This document shows positions 22,884 through 29,425 of a stretch of 31,341 bases of DNA, piece after piece; position 1 is the first letter of the stretch; the number at the start of each line of letters is the position of its first letter. The translations under genes and the position numbers were made by a program. The stretch spans positions 1 through 31,341 of the IMG/VR virus record IMGVR_UViG_3300036832_000607. One strand, given 5' to 3'. This stretch comes from a virus. Under the pieces are notes generated by a model. It ran no database searches, had not been told where the DNA came from, and worked only from the letters and a program-made list of their open reading frames with translations.

Positions 22884-23119
22884 CTGAGAGGGACGACTTC
22901 ATCGAAGCGAAGTGCGACGAGCTCGCCGAGTGGTTCGGCGACATGGACGAGGACGCCAGGGCTGAGATCTTGAGGGTGTGCCTAGCGGAGACGATCGCCA
23001 TCAGCTCGAGCTCTCAGGATGACCTCGCGAAGAAGCTGAGGCTCACCGTCGAGGAGATGACGGAGCACGCCATTAGCGAGCACACCAGGATGAGCGACCA
23101 GTGGAAGAGCTTAACATGA
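22880..23119 (+). CDS. Hypothetical acidic helical protein (79 aa)
   Basis: ATG 22880 overlaps the previous stop; AAGGTG lies just upstream. The product (MTERDDFIEAKCDELAEWFG, LTVEEMTEHAISEHTRM) is acidic and mostly helical. No family is recognised. It overlaps the Imm-like gene by 4 bp, so it may be co-regulated with it. Confidence 0.7.
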   Translation: MTERDDFIEAKCDELAEWFGDMDEDARAEILRVCLAETIAISSSSQDDLAKKLRLTVEEMTEHAISEHTRMSDQWKSLT

Positions 23120-23373
23120 GGGAGATGATCACCATAACCGTCATCGTCGCGATCTACTTCATCCCGACGATCACCGCCTACGTGAGGCGCCACCGCCAGA
23201 AGCTGGCGATCCTCTGGCTCAACGTCCTGGCGGGGTGGACTGCCGTCGGGTGGGTCGGCGGCGTCGTCTGGGCCTGCACCTCCGACGTCGAGCCACCTCG
23301 CGCGCTAGTAGATCTGCCTCCGGCCGATCCAGTCATACCCACAGGTCCGTGGGAGTACAGAGGACCGCAATAA
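23116..23373 (+). CDS. Superinfection-immunity-like membrane protein (Imm type)
   Basis: The 85-residue product has two membrane helices (about 4-22 and 30-54) split by the basic YVRRHRQKL, then a proline-rich tail. The order IAIYFIPTITAYVRRHR ... LAILWLNVLAGWTAVGWVGG is that of the superinfection-immunity family related to T4 Imm, which sits in the inner membrane and blocks DNA entry of related phages. Here the tail after VVWACTSDVEPP is unusual. The ATG overlaps the previous stop. Family assignment is good; the immunity effect is inferred. Confidence 0.82.
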   Translation: MREMITITVIVAIYFIPTITAYVRRHRQKLAILWLNVLAGWTAVGWVGGVVWACTSDVEPPRALVDLPPADPVIPTGPWEYRGPQ

Positions 23374-23391
23374 CTACAAAGGAGAAGACCA

Positions 23392-24051
23392 GTGCTAGAT
23401 AAGGTGAAGAAAGAGGAGAAAGTCAGGGTCGTCATCACACCACCGAAGATCGCCACCGCCCTGGTGACGATCATCGGGCTCTCTCCGTACATGCAGAACA
23501 AGTTCAGCTCGGAGAACCGGGACAAGATGATCGCGACTCAGAAGGCTGGGTCGGCCGTCAAGAAGACTCGCAAGGCTAAGCCGCCGAAGGACTTCGAGAG
23601 GGTGTACCAGAGCTCGATCCACTACTCTGAGGAAGGGTGGATCGGGATACCAGCCACTGCCATCAAGGCTGCTATGGCTGAGGCGTGCAGCCTGACCGAG
23701 GTCGAGAAGACGCGGTTCAAGATGTGCGTCTTCATCGTCGGCCAGGGCTACGACTCTGAGTCGGAGGAGGACCTGATCAAGATCGTCGGTGAGCCCGAGA
23801 TGAAGCTTGATCGCGTCCGAATCGGCATCAACCAGACGGACATCGCGGCGCGAGCGATGTTCAGGAAGTGGTCGGCAACTTTCGAAGTTCAGTGGGACGA
23901 CGACTTCTTCAAGGCCCAGGATGTCTACAACCTGCTCGCCAGGGCTGGCCTGCAGGTCGGCATCGGGGCAGGTCGACCTCTCTCGAGGTCATCGATTGGC
24001 CTGGGCCGCGGCAGGTGGCGGGTGGAGGCGACCGATGTCGATCAGGGATGA
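23392..24051 (+). CDS. Conserved phage protein, RAMP-like features, unknown function (219 aa)
   Basis: GTG start at 23392, with AAGGAG upstream. I recall similar proteins in many phages, of unknown function: LVTIIGLSPYMQNKFS, then a basic KKTRKAKPPKDFERVYQ, EGWIGIPATAIKAAMAEAC, and near the end LLARAGLQVGIGAGRPLS followed by IGLGRGRW. The glycine-rich ending and the IPATAIKAAM stretch resemble the G-loop and the IPGSSLKG segment of RAMP proteins (Cas7/Csm3), which bind RNA. That resemblance is by eye only. The next gene overlaps by 17 bp and is its usual partner. Confidence 0.8.
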   Translation: MLDKVKKEEKVRVVITPPKIATALVTIIGLSPYMQNKFSSENRDKMIATQKAGSAVKKTRKAKPPKDFERVYQSSIHYSEEGWIGIPATAIKAAMAEACSLTEVEKTRFKMCVFIVGQGYDSESEEDLIKIVGEPEMKLDRVRIGINQTDIAARAMFRKWSATFEVQWDDDFFKAQDVYNLLARAGLQVGIGAGRPLSRSSIGLGRGRWRVEATDVDQG

Positions 24052-24487
24052 GCTGCTGCTGATCAAGGGCCGCGACGACGTCCTCCACGTCGAGAAGGTC
24101 CACGAGTGGGCCCAGGGTCACCCTGGGTCTAACATCCACCGAGCTCTGGAGTGGGACGACGCCAGAGCAGGCCACGCCTACCGCCTCGACCAGATCCGCA
24201 ACCTCATAGCGGTCCACGTCAGGTACGAGGACAGGCCGGAGGTCAGGCAGCTCGTCTCGCTGTCGACGGATCGGGCCAGCGGCGGCGGTTACCGCGACGT
24301 CGACGACGTCCTCGACAAGCGGGACCTGTACACGATCATGCTCGAGGACGCGCTGAAGGAGCTTCAGCGCCTCCAGGACAAGTATGATATGATCAAGGAG
24401 CTGAAGCCAGTGTGGAGCGCGGCCAAGAGGGTCAAGCTGAAGCCTGGCAGGAGGAAGGAGGGAGACGACAAGCGCCCAGCGGTCTGA
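24035..24487 (+). CDS. Conserved phage protein of unknown function (150 aa)
   Basis: ATG 24035 lies inside the end of the preceding gene; the longer frame upstream is not used. The pattern VEKVHEWAQGHPGSNIHRAL then EWDDARAGHAYRLDQIRNL is one I know from phage and prophage proteins, usually next to the preceding protein, which supports a joint function. The C-terminus is basic and lysine-rich. Its TGA stop is the exact start of the AGYNN array. Confidence 0.8.
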   Translation: MSIRDELLLIKGRDDVLHVEKVHEWAQGHPGSNIHRALEWDDARAGHAYRLDQIRNLIAVHVRYEDRPEVRQLVSLSTDRASGGGYRDVDDVLDKRDLYTIMLEDALKELQRLQDKYDMIKELKPVWSAAKRVKLKPGRRKEGDDKRPAV

Positions 24488-24932
24488 GCAGGCTGAGTTT
24501 AGCGAAGTAAAGCCCAGCGTAGCGCAGTGAAGTATAGCGAATCGGAGTGAAGTGAAGCAAAGCAGGCCTAGCCCAGCATAGTTCAGCGAAACCTAGCGTA
24601 GTTAAGCGAAGTTTAGTCTAGTGTAGCAAAGCAGGCATAGCACAGTCTAGCGGAGTAAAGCTCAGTTGCGTACAGCTCAGCAAAGCAGGCGAAGCACAGC
24701 ACAGAGCAGCGGAGTTAAGTCTAGCGTAGTTTAGCAAAGCAGGCCAAGCGAAGCCCAGCCGAGTAGAGTGCAGCAGAGCTAAGTTTAGCAAAGCAGGCAT
24801 AGCATAGCGAAGTGGAGCTTAGCTAAGTTCAGCGAAGTCTAGTCCAGCAAAGCATAGTAAAGCAGGCACAGCCTAACCGAGCACAGCGCAGCCTACTGAA
24901 GTGTAGCTATCCCTAGCAAAGCAGGCAAATCA
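24487..24932 (+). repeat. AGYNN pentanucleotide-template array (about 90 units), non-coding
   Basis: The whole gap between two genes follows the 5-nt template A-G-(C/T)-N-N. Only about eight of roughly 90 units break it (for example 24541 ATCGG, 24669 CGTAC). Eight units are 4-nt GCNN, each right after AGCAG, which shifts the phase by one. AGCAG begins at 24487, 24561, 24630, 24684, 24738, 24792, 24861 and 24920, so cycles are 74, 69, 54, 54, 54, 69 and 59 bp, all of form 5n+4. AGCAA precedes AGCAG in six of the eight. The two N positions vary widely, so it is not a simple microsatellite. Stops occur in all plus frames; the longest minus frame is 60 codons. Function unknown. Confidence 0.92.
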
Positions 24933-25412
24933 ATGCTCAAGCTCATGACTGTCACAGCGGCACTGGTTCTCTGGTTGGTGTTCCCAGCGTCAGCTGTGAT
25001 GGTCGAGGGCGGCCGCCTGCAGGACACCTGTGGCGATCCACAGGAGGTCAGGCAGGCGGCCTGCTTCGGCTACATAGGCGGCATCATCGACGCCATGTAC
25101 ACCAACGGTCAGTTCTGCCTCAGCCCTCGAGTGCCGTCTCCTGAGATCCTGAGGAGAGTCGCCAGCTACATCGTCACTAACCGCCGAGAGATTGGCGGCA
25201 ATTCCGGAGTCACCCAGGTGCTTCTCGCTCTCAAGGCGAACTGGCCCTGCGTAGATCAACAGCCCATCGTGATGCCGCCGATGCCGTCTCTCGAGAGGGA
25301 CGGCCGCATCCCCCCTTATTACCCTCGCGGCGCGTCTCAGCCGAGCCCGTACCAGACGCGGCCCTACTTCGGCATCGACGCCTACGGCCGGCCGACCGTC
25401 CACTGGAGATAG
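24933..25412 (+). CDS. Exported Rap1a/Tai-like immunity-domain protein
   Basis: A clear signal peptide (about residues 1-21, cleavage after FPASA) leads to a 90-residue domain with Cys33, Cys44, Cys62 and Cys106, likely two disulfides, in the order CGDPQEVRQAACFGYIGGII ... FCLSP ... NWPCV, which fits Rap1a/Tai immunity proteins. In T6SS systems these bind toxins in the periplasm. A proline-rich tail follows. In a phage it may protect against lysins or other phages, or play a role in the periplasm. The ribosome site is in the last AGCAGG of the array. The fold assignment is good; the role is inferred. Confidence 0.82.
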   Translation: MLKLMTVTAALVLWLVFPASAVMVEGGRLQDTCGDPQEVRQAACFGYIGGIIDAMYTNGQFCLSPRVPSPEILRRVASYIVTNRREIGGNSGVTQVLLALKANWPCVDQQPIVMPPMPSLERDGRIPPYYPRGASQPSPYQTRPYFGIDAYGRPTVHWR

Positions 25413-25414
25413 AC

Positions 25415-26530
25415 ATGGGTAAGCCCGACACGCTGATGGACATGGTCCTGCGAGAGTCCTACACCAAGATTTTCCGGATGTGGGACAAGACGAGCTGGTT
25501 CCAAAGGACCATCCTCGAGGCTCGACGATTCGTGCTCGACGACGAGATGTCGGCCATGACGGCAGACCTCGCCTTCGCTGGAGCGGCTGAGCACCTCGGC
25601 AAAGCTGCCACCCCCAGGACGATGAGAGACATCACCAGCTTCCTCGAGTCGATCCGCACCAGTTCGCGACTGCCGTACCCAGTCACGTGGATCGAGTTCA
25701 GCATGAGGGAGAGGTCGCGACGACGGGACGAGATCAAAGCCTCTCGCGGATCTAGGATAAGCCCCGCTGAGACGGGCGACATGCCCAAACTGTGCGGGTG
25801 GCTCCTGGTCCAGCACCCCCAGGTCGAGACTGCGGTCATGTGCATCGAGTGCTCGAGCACGACGTTCGACAGGTACGGTGAGGACAGCGACACACCAGGG
25901 ATCGGGCCGATCGCCTGGGCCTGGTCGACCGAGACGGACGGCATCGTCCCCTGGTCCGACAGGCTCCTCATGAGCCGATTCAGCGAGGAGAACACACCAG
26001 CGTCGTGGCTCACCGGGTTCCCCTTCTACAACTCCAGGCAGGTCACTCTCCTGCCGGCTCCGTGGGTCGACCGCAAGGTAGCTGCTACGGAGAACTTCGT
26101 CACCAAGGTCCTCTCTCGCGAGTACCTCGAGCAGATGTCGTCTGACCTGCGGTACGCCTGGGCGCTCCTCGCTACCATCAACAGCCTGCCGACGCGGATG
26201 GTCGACGTCAAGCCCGACAAGGGGTTCATCGCCCGAGGATCTTACAAGAAATTCTTGAGCCACCAGGTCGTGCGGCTCACCATCCCGACTGTCCAGGCAC
26301 GGCGGCTCGTCGCCAGGATCAAGGCGGCCAGGCGAAGAGCTCATGAGGTCCGCGGCCACTGGCGGGAGGATCGGTGGCACCCTGGGTCGCCAAACTGCAA
26401 GCATACCTGGAGCGAGGACCACTGCACCACGTGCGGCGCTCAGCGGTTCTGGATTCACAAGCATCAGCGTGGCGACGCCAGCCTGGGGTTCGTCACTCAC
26501 TCGTACGAGGTGTCCAAGGGCCACGATTAA
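25415..26530 (+). CDS. Conserved phage protein with C-terminal zinc-finger-like region (371 aa)
   Basis: Starts at ATG 25415, 2 bp after the previous stop. The first 300 residues are mixed helical and strand (LDDEMSAMTADLAFAGAAEH, VTWIEFSMRERSRRRDE) with no catalytic motif I recognise. The C-terminus carries RRAHEVRGHWREDRW, then Cys/His residues (C.HTWSEDHCTTCGAQRFW), and RGDASLGFVTHSYEV, a conserved ending I recall from phage proteins. It may bind zinc and nucleic acid. Role unknown. The long antisense frame here is a GC artefact. Confidence 0.82.
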   Translation: MGKPDTLMDMVLRESYTKIFRMWDKTSWFQRTILEARRFVLDDEMSAMTADLAFAGAAEHLGKAATPRTMRDITSFLESIRTSSRLPYPVTWIEFSMRERSRRRDEIKASRGSRISPAETGDMPKLCGWLLVQHPQVETAVMCIECSSTTFDRYGEDSDTPGIGPIAWAWSTETDGIVPWSDRLLMSRFSEENTPASWLTGFPFYNSRQVTLLPAPWVDRKVAATENFVTKVLSREYLEQMSSDLRYAWALLATINSLPTRMVDVKPDKGFIARGSYKKFLSHQVVRLTIPTVQARRLVARIKAARRRAHEVRGHWREDRWHPGSPNCKHTWSEDHCTTCGAQRFWIHKHQRGDASLGFVTHSYEVSKGHD

Positions 26531-26532
26531 TT

Positions 26533-26572
26533 TTGTACAAGGGGTTTACAAATCTTGTTGATCCATTACATT
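26533..26572 (+). promoter_or_regulatory. Promoter copy 6 of the 16-bp-spacer cassette
   Basis: -35 TTTACA at 26545-26550, 16-bp spacer, -10 TACATT at 26567-26572. The TGTACAAGGGG box starts 11 bp before the -35, as in copy 5. No hairpin terminator precedes it. It drives the last accessory operon. Confidence 0.77.
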
Positions 26573-26602
26573 GAAGACATATCAAGAGGAAAGGCGAACA
26601 CC

Positions 26603-26992
26603 ATGCAGTACCAAGAGATGAACGGTCAAGAGTTGCTGAGCGCATACAACGTCCTCACCATGAAGCTCGGGTTGCCGCCGAGGAAGTCGAAGTTTCAGAC
26701 CAAGTCGGATGGAGTGGAGCGGTGCACCGAGCTCGCGGCTAAGATCCAGCCCGAGGCGCCCAAGAAGAATGGCAAGTTCGAGCGAGCTCAGGGTCACTGG
26801 AAGATCACGACCTTGCCGACGGACAACCCTCACCGGCAGGGAACGGACGCTCACGCGCACTTCGAGCTCATGCGCGGCGAGCCGACGAGGGACGAGTACC
26901 TCGCCAAGTTCGATCCGAAGGACCAGAGGAAGGCCATGCTGTGGATCGGCAACGAGCTCAAGGCTAACTACATCGTGTGGAACAAGGGGTGA
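26603..26992 (+). CDS. Hypothetical protein, paralogue of the next gene (129 aa)
   Basis: ATG 26603 lies downstream of the promoter, with AGAGGAAAGG upstream; the earlier in-frame start at 26555 falls inside the promoter. The N-terminus (MQYQEMNGQELLSAYNVLTM, KFQTKSDGVERCTELAA) resembles a small helical phage family. The C-terminal part, HFELMRGEPTRDEYLAKF, is nearly repeated in the next gene and may be a helix-turn-helix-like domain. Function unknown. Confidence 0.75.
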   Translation: MQYQEMNGQELLSAYNVLTMKLGLPPRKSKFQTKSDGVERCTELAAKIQPEAPKKNGKFERAQGHWKITTLPTDNPHRQGTDAHAHFELMRGEPTRDEYLAKFDPKDQRKAMLWIGNELKANYIVWNKG

Positions 26993-26995
26993 CCC

Positions 26996-27424
26996 ATGTG
27001 GACTCAGGTCGAGGTGAGGAAGTGGCGGATGATGGACGGCAACGTCTTGCTGCGGGTCCACCAGATCGGGATGAGGGCTGACCCGGCCTACTGCGTCTAC
27101 CGCGGCTCGAAGTACCTCGGGACTCTGAGGGACCTGGAGGAGGCAAAGAAGCTCTGCGAGTCAGGAGAGGTGGCAGCGACTGAGGTCGCTGCTGCCCCAC
27201 CGGAAAAACCTAAGAGTTTGCCTGGTGAGATCGTCCTCCTCGTGAGCAAGCACCCAGGGAAGGTCGGCTCGAAGGGAGCGACTCACTTCGAGGTCATGCG
27301 CGGAGGGCTGACGGTCGACCAGTACCTCGCCAAGTTCCCGGTGGGGAAGAGCAGAGAGACCGCCCGGCAGTGGCTCAACAATTTCAAGAGGGAGAAGCTG
27401 ATCAGCGTGGGTGTATCCAAGTAA
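26996..27424 (+). CDS. Hypothetical protein, shared C-terminal domain (142 aa)
   Basis: ATG 26996, 3 bp after the previous stop, with AAGGGG upstream. N-terminal beta-rich part (GNVLLRVHQIGMRADPAYCV), linker rich in Ala/Pro/Glu, then a C-terminal domain HFEVMRGGLTVDQYLAKF ... ARQWLNNFKREKLISV that matches the end of the upstream gene. Domain sharing in tandem suggests duplication and fusion to a new N-terminus. Function unknown. Confidence 0.75.
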   Translation: MWTQVEVRKWRMMDGNVLLRVHQIGMRADPAYCVYRGSKYLGTLRDLEEAKKLCESGEVAATEVAAAPPEKPKSLPGEIVLLVSKHPGKVGSKGATHFEVMRGGLTVDQYLAKFPVGKSRETARQWLNNFKREKLISVGVSK

Positions 27425-27461
27425 GTTGCTCTGGGGTATCATCCTCAGGTAGGGGGTACCA

Positions 27462-27755
27462 ATGACCAAGATCAATCAGCCACTACCCGAGTATCTCCGC
27501 CCTAAGGAGGTTGTGATGAAGACGCACGAGACTGAGGCGCTCACTGCTCTCGAGAGCGAACTGACTAGTCGCAAGGACGATCGACCTAATCTTTACATCC
27601 CGAGATCCGTGCAGAAGCCGCCATCGAAGATGGAGATCCAGCTCAACAATAGGGCGCTCCGCATCGACAGCATCTGCAGCACTGACGTCGAGGCCACTCA
27701 GCTGATCGGTGCGCTGACCGCCATGCTGCCGTTCCTCCCCAAGGGCACAGAATGA
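27462..27755 (+). CDS. Hypothetical protein (97 aa)
   Basis: AGGTAGGGGG precedes ATG 27462. The protein (MTKINQPLPEYLRPKEVVMK, IQLNNRALRIDSICSTDVEA) has no recognised motif. It overlaps the next gene by 4 bp. Function unknown. Confidence 0.7.
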   Translation: MTKINQPLPEYLRPKEVVMKTHETEALTALESELTSRKDDRPNLYIPRSVQKPPSKMEIQLNNRALRIDSICSTDVEATQLIGALTAMLPFLPKGTE

Positions 27756-28126
27756 GCGATGCTGTGCTGTCAGCCATCGCTCGGCAGATCGCCGAGGTCC
27801 TCATGGTCATCTCGCGCGAGCGCGAGTCACCCGCTGGCGTGCAGGCGAAGAAAGAGCTCGCCCGCCTCCAGTGGGATGTGTGCGTCGCTTGGGGGAAGGA
27901 GAAAGAGGAGATAGCTAAGAGCGGAGCTCTGCCGGAGATGAGCGCGCGGTTCGTCCGCGGAGACCTCGTCTCCAAGACTGACGGGGACTACTGGTACGAG
28001 GGGCGGATCGCGTTCTCAGGGTACAAGCTCGACACTAACGCCCTGCGGTACGTGGTCCAGGACAGTCGCGGTCTCTTGCTGATCCTGAACGAGAAGCAGC
28101 TGAGAGGGTCGAATGAGGATCGATGA
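27752..28126 (+). CDS. Hypothetical protein with SH3-like C-terminus (124 aa)
   Basis: ATG overlaps the previous stop. Helical N-terminus (ARQIAEVLMVISRERES), then RFVRGDLVSKTDGDYWYEGR and LRYVVQDSRGLLLILNEKQL, the beta-barrel-like pattern (GD.V.K.....Y.G ... RYVV...G.L.I....L) found in many phage proteins. A small nucleic-acid or protein-binding role is possible. Overlaps the next gene by 14 bp. Confidence 0.75.
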   Translation: MSDAVLSAIARQIAEVLMVISRERESPAGVQAKKELARLQWDVCVAWGKEKEEIAKSGALPEMSARFVRGDLVSKTDGDYWYEGRIAFSGYKLDTNALRYVVQDSRGLLLILNEKQLRGSNEDR

Positions 28127-28418
28127 TCTCCCGGAAGAGGTGAGGGAGAGCGCCAGGAGAGTCGCTGAGATCATCTCGAGGGTGGGACCCGTCCTCCACC
28201 GCGAGGACTCAGTCTCTCAGATGGCGATCCTGTCGTTCCTCGTGGCCTCGTGGGTAGCTAGTCACCGAGACGGCGAGGCAGAGAGAGGTGACAATCCTAC
28301 CAGGGTGGGGGTGGAGAACCGCAACGCGCTCATGGCGGTCTTCCGGGAGAAAGTCATGCAGATGGTTCCTGGTATGATGGTAGACTCAGACAGGCTCAGG
28401 GAGACGCAGAATGGTTAG
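28113..28418 (+). CDS. Hypothetical helical protein (101 aa)
   Basis: Starts MRIDDLPEEVRESARRVAEI and has a hydrophobic helix MAILSFLVASWVAS followed by a hydrophilic linker and a methionine-rich end. Not a clear membrane protein. It overlaps both neighbours (14 and 8 bp). No family recognised. Confidence 0.7.
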   Translation: MRIDDLPEEVRESARRVAEIISRVGPVLHREDSVSQMAILSFLVASWVASHRDGEAERGDNPTRVGVENRNALMAVFREKVMQMVPGMMVDSDRLRETQNG

Positions 28419-28836
28419 CATGCGCGAGGCCATAGAGGCGGCGTCAGAGCTCGCTGGTAGGCTCTTCGTCAGGTTTGGTGTAATGCGGCCTCTGTTCTTC
28501 ATCCATCAGCCCGACGGCATCGGCGTCATCCCGTCGCCGCATGAGGACAAGGACACCGCTGTCAGGATCATCAGCAAGATGGTCAGAGACCTCAAGGCCG
28601 AGTACTACATCCTTGTCGATGAAGCCTGGATCGTCGAGGCTAAGATCAGTGAGGACATCGCGAACATATCAGCGAGGAATCACCCCGACCGCCGCGAGGT
28701 CATCATATTCGTCGGCGTCGGCGACAAGGCTCAGATGCTAGCTGAGCGGAAGATCATCAGGCCAAAGACAGGCAAGGTCAAGCTCGGCAAGCTGCACTTC
28801 AACGCCATCGACCAGGGCAGCCAGACGAGGCACTGA
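28411..28836 (+). CDS. Conserved phage protein of unknown function (141 aa)
   Basis: The core FFIHQPDGIGVIPSP ... YYILVDEAWIVEAKI ... HPDRREVIIFVGVGDKAQML and the ending IRPKTGKVKLGKL form an alpha/beta fold I recall in small phage proteins. No catalytic motif is seen. ATG 28411 overlaps the previous gene by 8 bp, and the next ATG shares its final base. Confidence 0.75.
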   Translation: MVSMREAIEAASELAGRLFVRFGVMRPLFFIHQPDGIGVIPSPHEDKDTAVRIISKMVRDLKAEYYILVDEAWIVEAKISEDIANISARNHPDRREVIIFVGVGDKAQMLAERKIIRPKTGKVKLGKLHFNAIDQGSQTRH

Positions 28837-29042
28837 TGACGGACCGTGAGACGATAGACGAGTTTGACCACATCTATGAGATGACCAAGAATACTCAGAA
28901 TGTCGGCCACTACACGCACAACTACCCAGGGAACGGCAAGGGGATGAGGACGATCTCAGCCAGGCAGAGGAAGATCCCTCGCTGGAAGAAGCAGCTCATG
29001 GGGATCATGTCGCACAGGGTCAAGCGGCGATGCGTGACCTGA
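28836..29042 (+). CDS. Hypothetical basic protein (68 aa)
   Basis: ATG 28836 sits on the last base of the previous stop. The product (MTDRETIDEFDHIYEMTKNT, then RQRKIPRWKKQLMGIMSHRV) becomes strongly basic at the end, which could bind nucleic acid. It overlaps the next gene by 13 bp. No ribosome site beyond coupling. Confidence 0.58.
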   Translation: MTDRETIDEFDHIYEMTKNTQNVGHYTHNYPGNGKGMRTISARQRKIPRWKKQLMGIMSHRVKRRCVT

Positions 29043-29425
29043 CCGACCCGCAGATCGACCGCTGGAGGGTGAAGCTGCCAGACGCTGTGATGAGGCTCAT
29101 GGGGGTGACGGACGCTGACGGTATGGACTTGCGATGTAACGGAGCATTCTCTGTCCCTGTCGTGAAGACGGACGGAAGCACCGTCAAGTTGACAATTCTC
29201 GCCGCATCCGAGGGTGGGTGGGACCACGTCAGCGTCAGACTCGACGAGAGGTGCCCGACGTGGCTAGAGATGTCGGCCGTGCACAGGATATTCTTCGGTG
29301 ACGACGAGGTGGCCATGCAGCTCCACGTGCCGTCGAAGGACCACGTCAACAACCACCCGTTCTGCCTGCACCTGTGGCGGCCGTGGTCAAAGAAGATCCC
29401 GCTGCCGCCGAGGAGGTTCGTGTGA
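29030..29425 (+). CDS. DUF7694-like phage protein (131 aa)
   Basis: The order GAFSVPVVKTDGSTVKLTIL, SEGGWDHVSVRLDERCPTW, QLHVPSKDHVNNHPFCLHLW and RPWSKKIPLPPRRFV matches a widespread phage family (DUF7694, name from memory) with conserved His and Trp residues that may bind metal. The role is unknown. It overlaps the next gene by 4 bp. Confidence 0.82.
   Translation: MRDLTDPQIDRWRVKLPDAVMRLMGVTDADGMDLRCNGAFSVPVVKTDGSTVKLTILAASEGGWDHVSVRLDERCPTWLEMSAVHRIFFGDDEVAMQLHVPSKDHVNNHPFCLHLWRPWSKKIPLPPRRFV

Noticed and set aside
24618-24800. Minus-strand frame of 60 codons inside the AGYNN array with recurring PALL
   Set aside because: The repeated residues follow from the array itself (54- and 69-bp cycles are multiples of 3). 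Neighbouring cycles are cut by stops, and there is no ribosome site.
24487-24932. CRISPR array
   Set aside because: No constant repeat of 25 or more bases and no unique spacers of even length; the only constant element is a short marker in a 5-nt template.
24487-24932. Replication origin with iterons
   Set aside because: There are no iterons of usual length, no A+T-rich unwinding segment and no initiator gene beside it. Not excluded by experiment.
25382-26524. Long antisense frame (380 codons) opposite the 371-residue gene
   Set aside because: It mirrors a gene with a conserved C-terminal zinc-like motif, runs against the operon, and has the composition expected of a GC-rich shadow frame.
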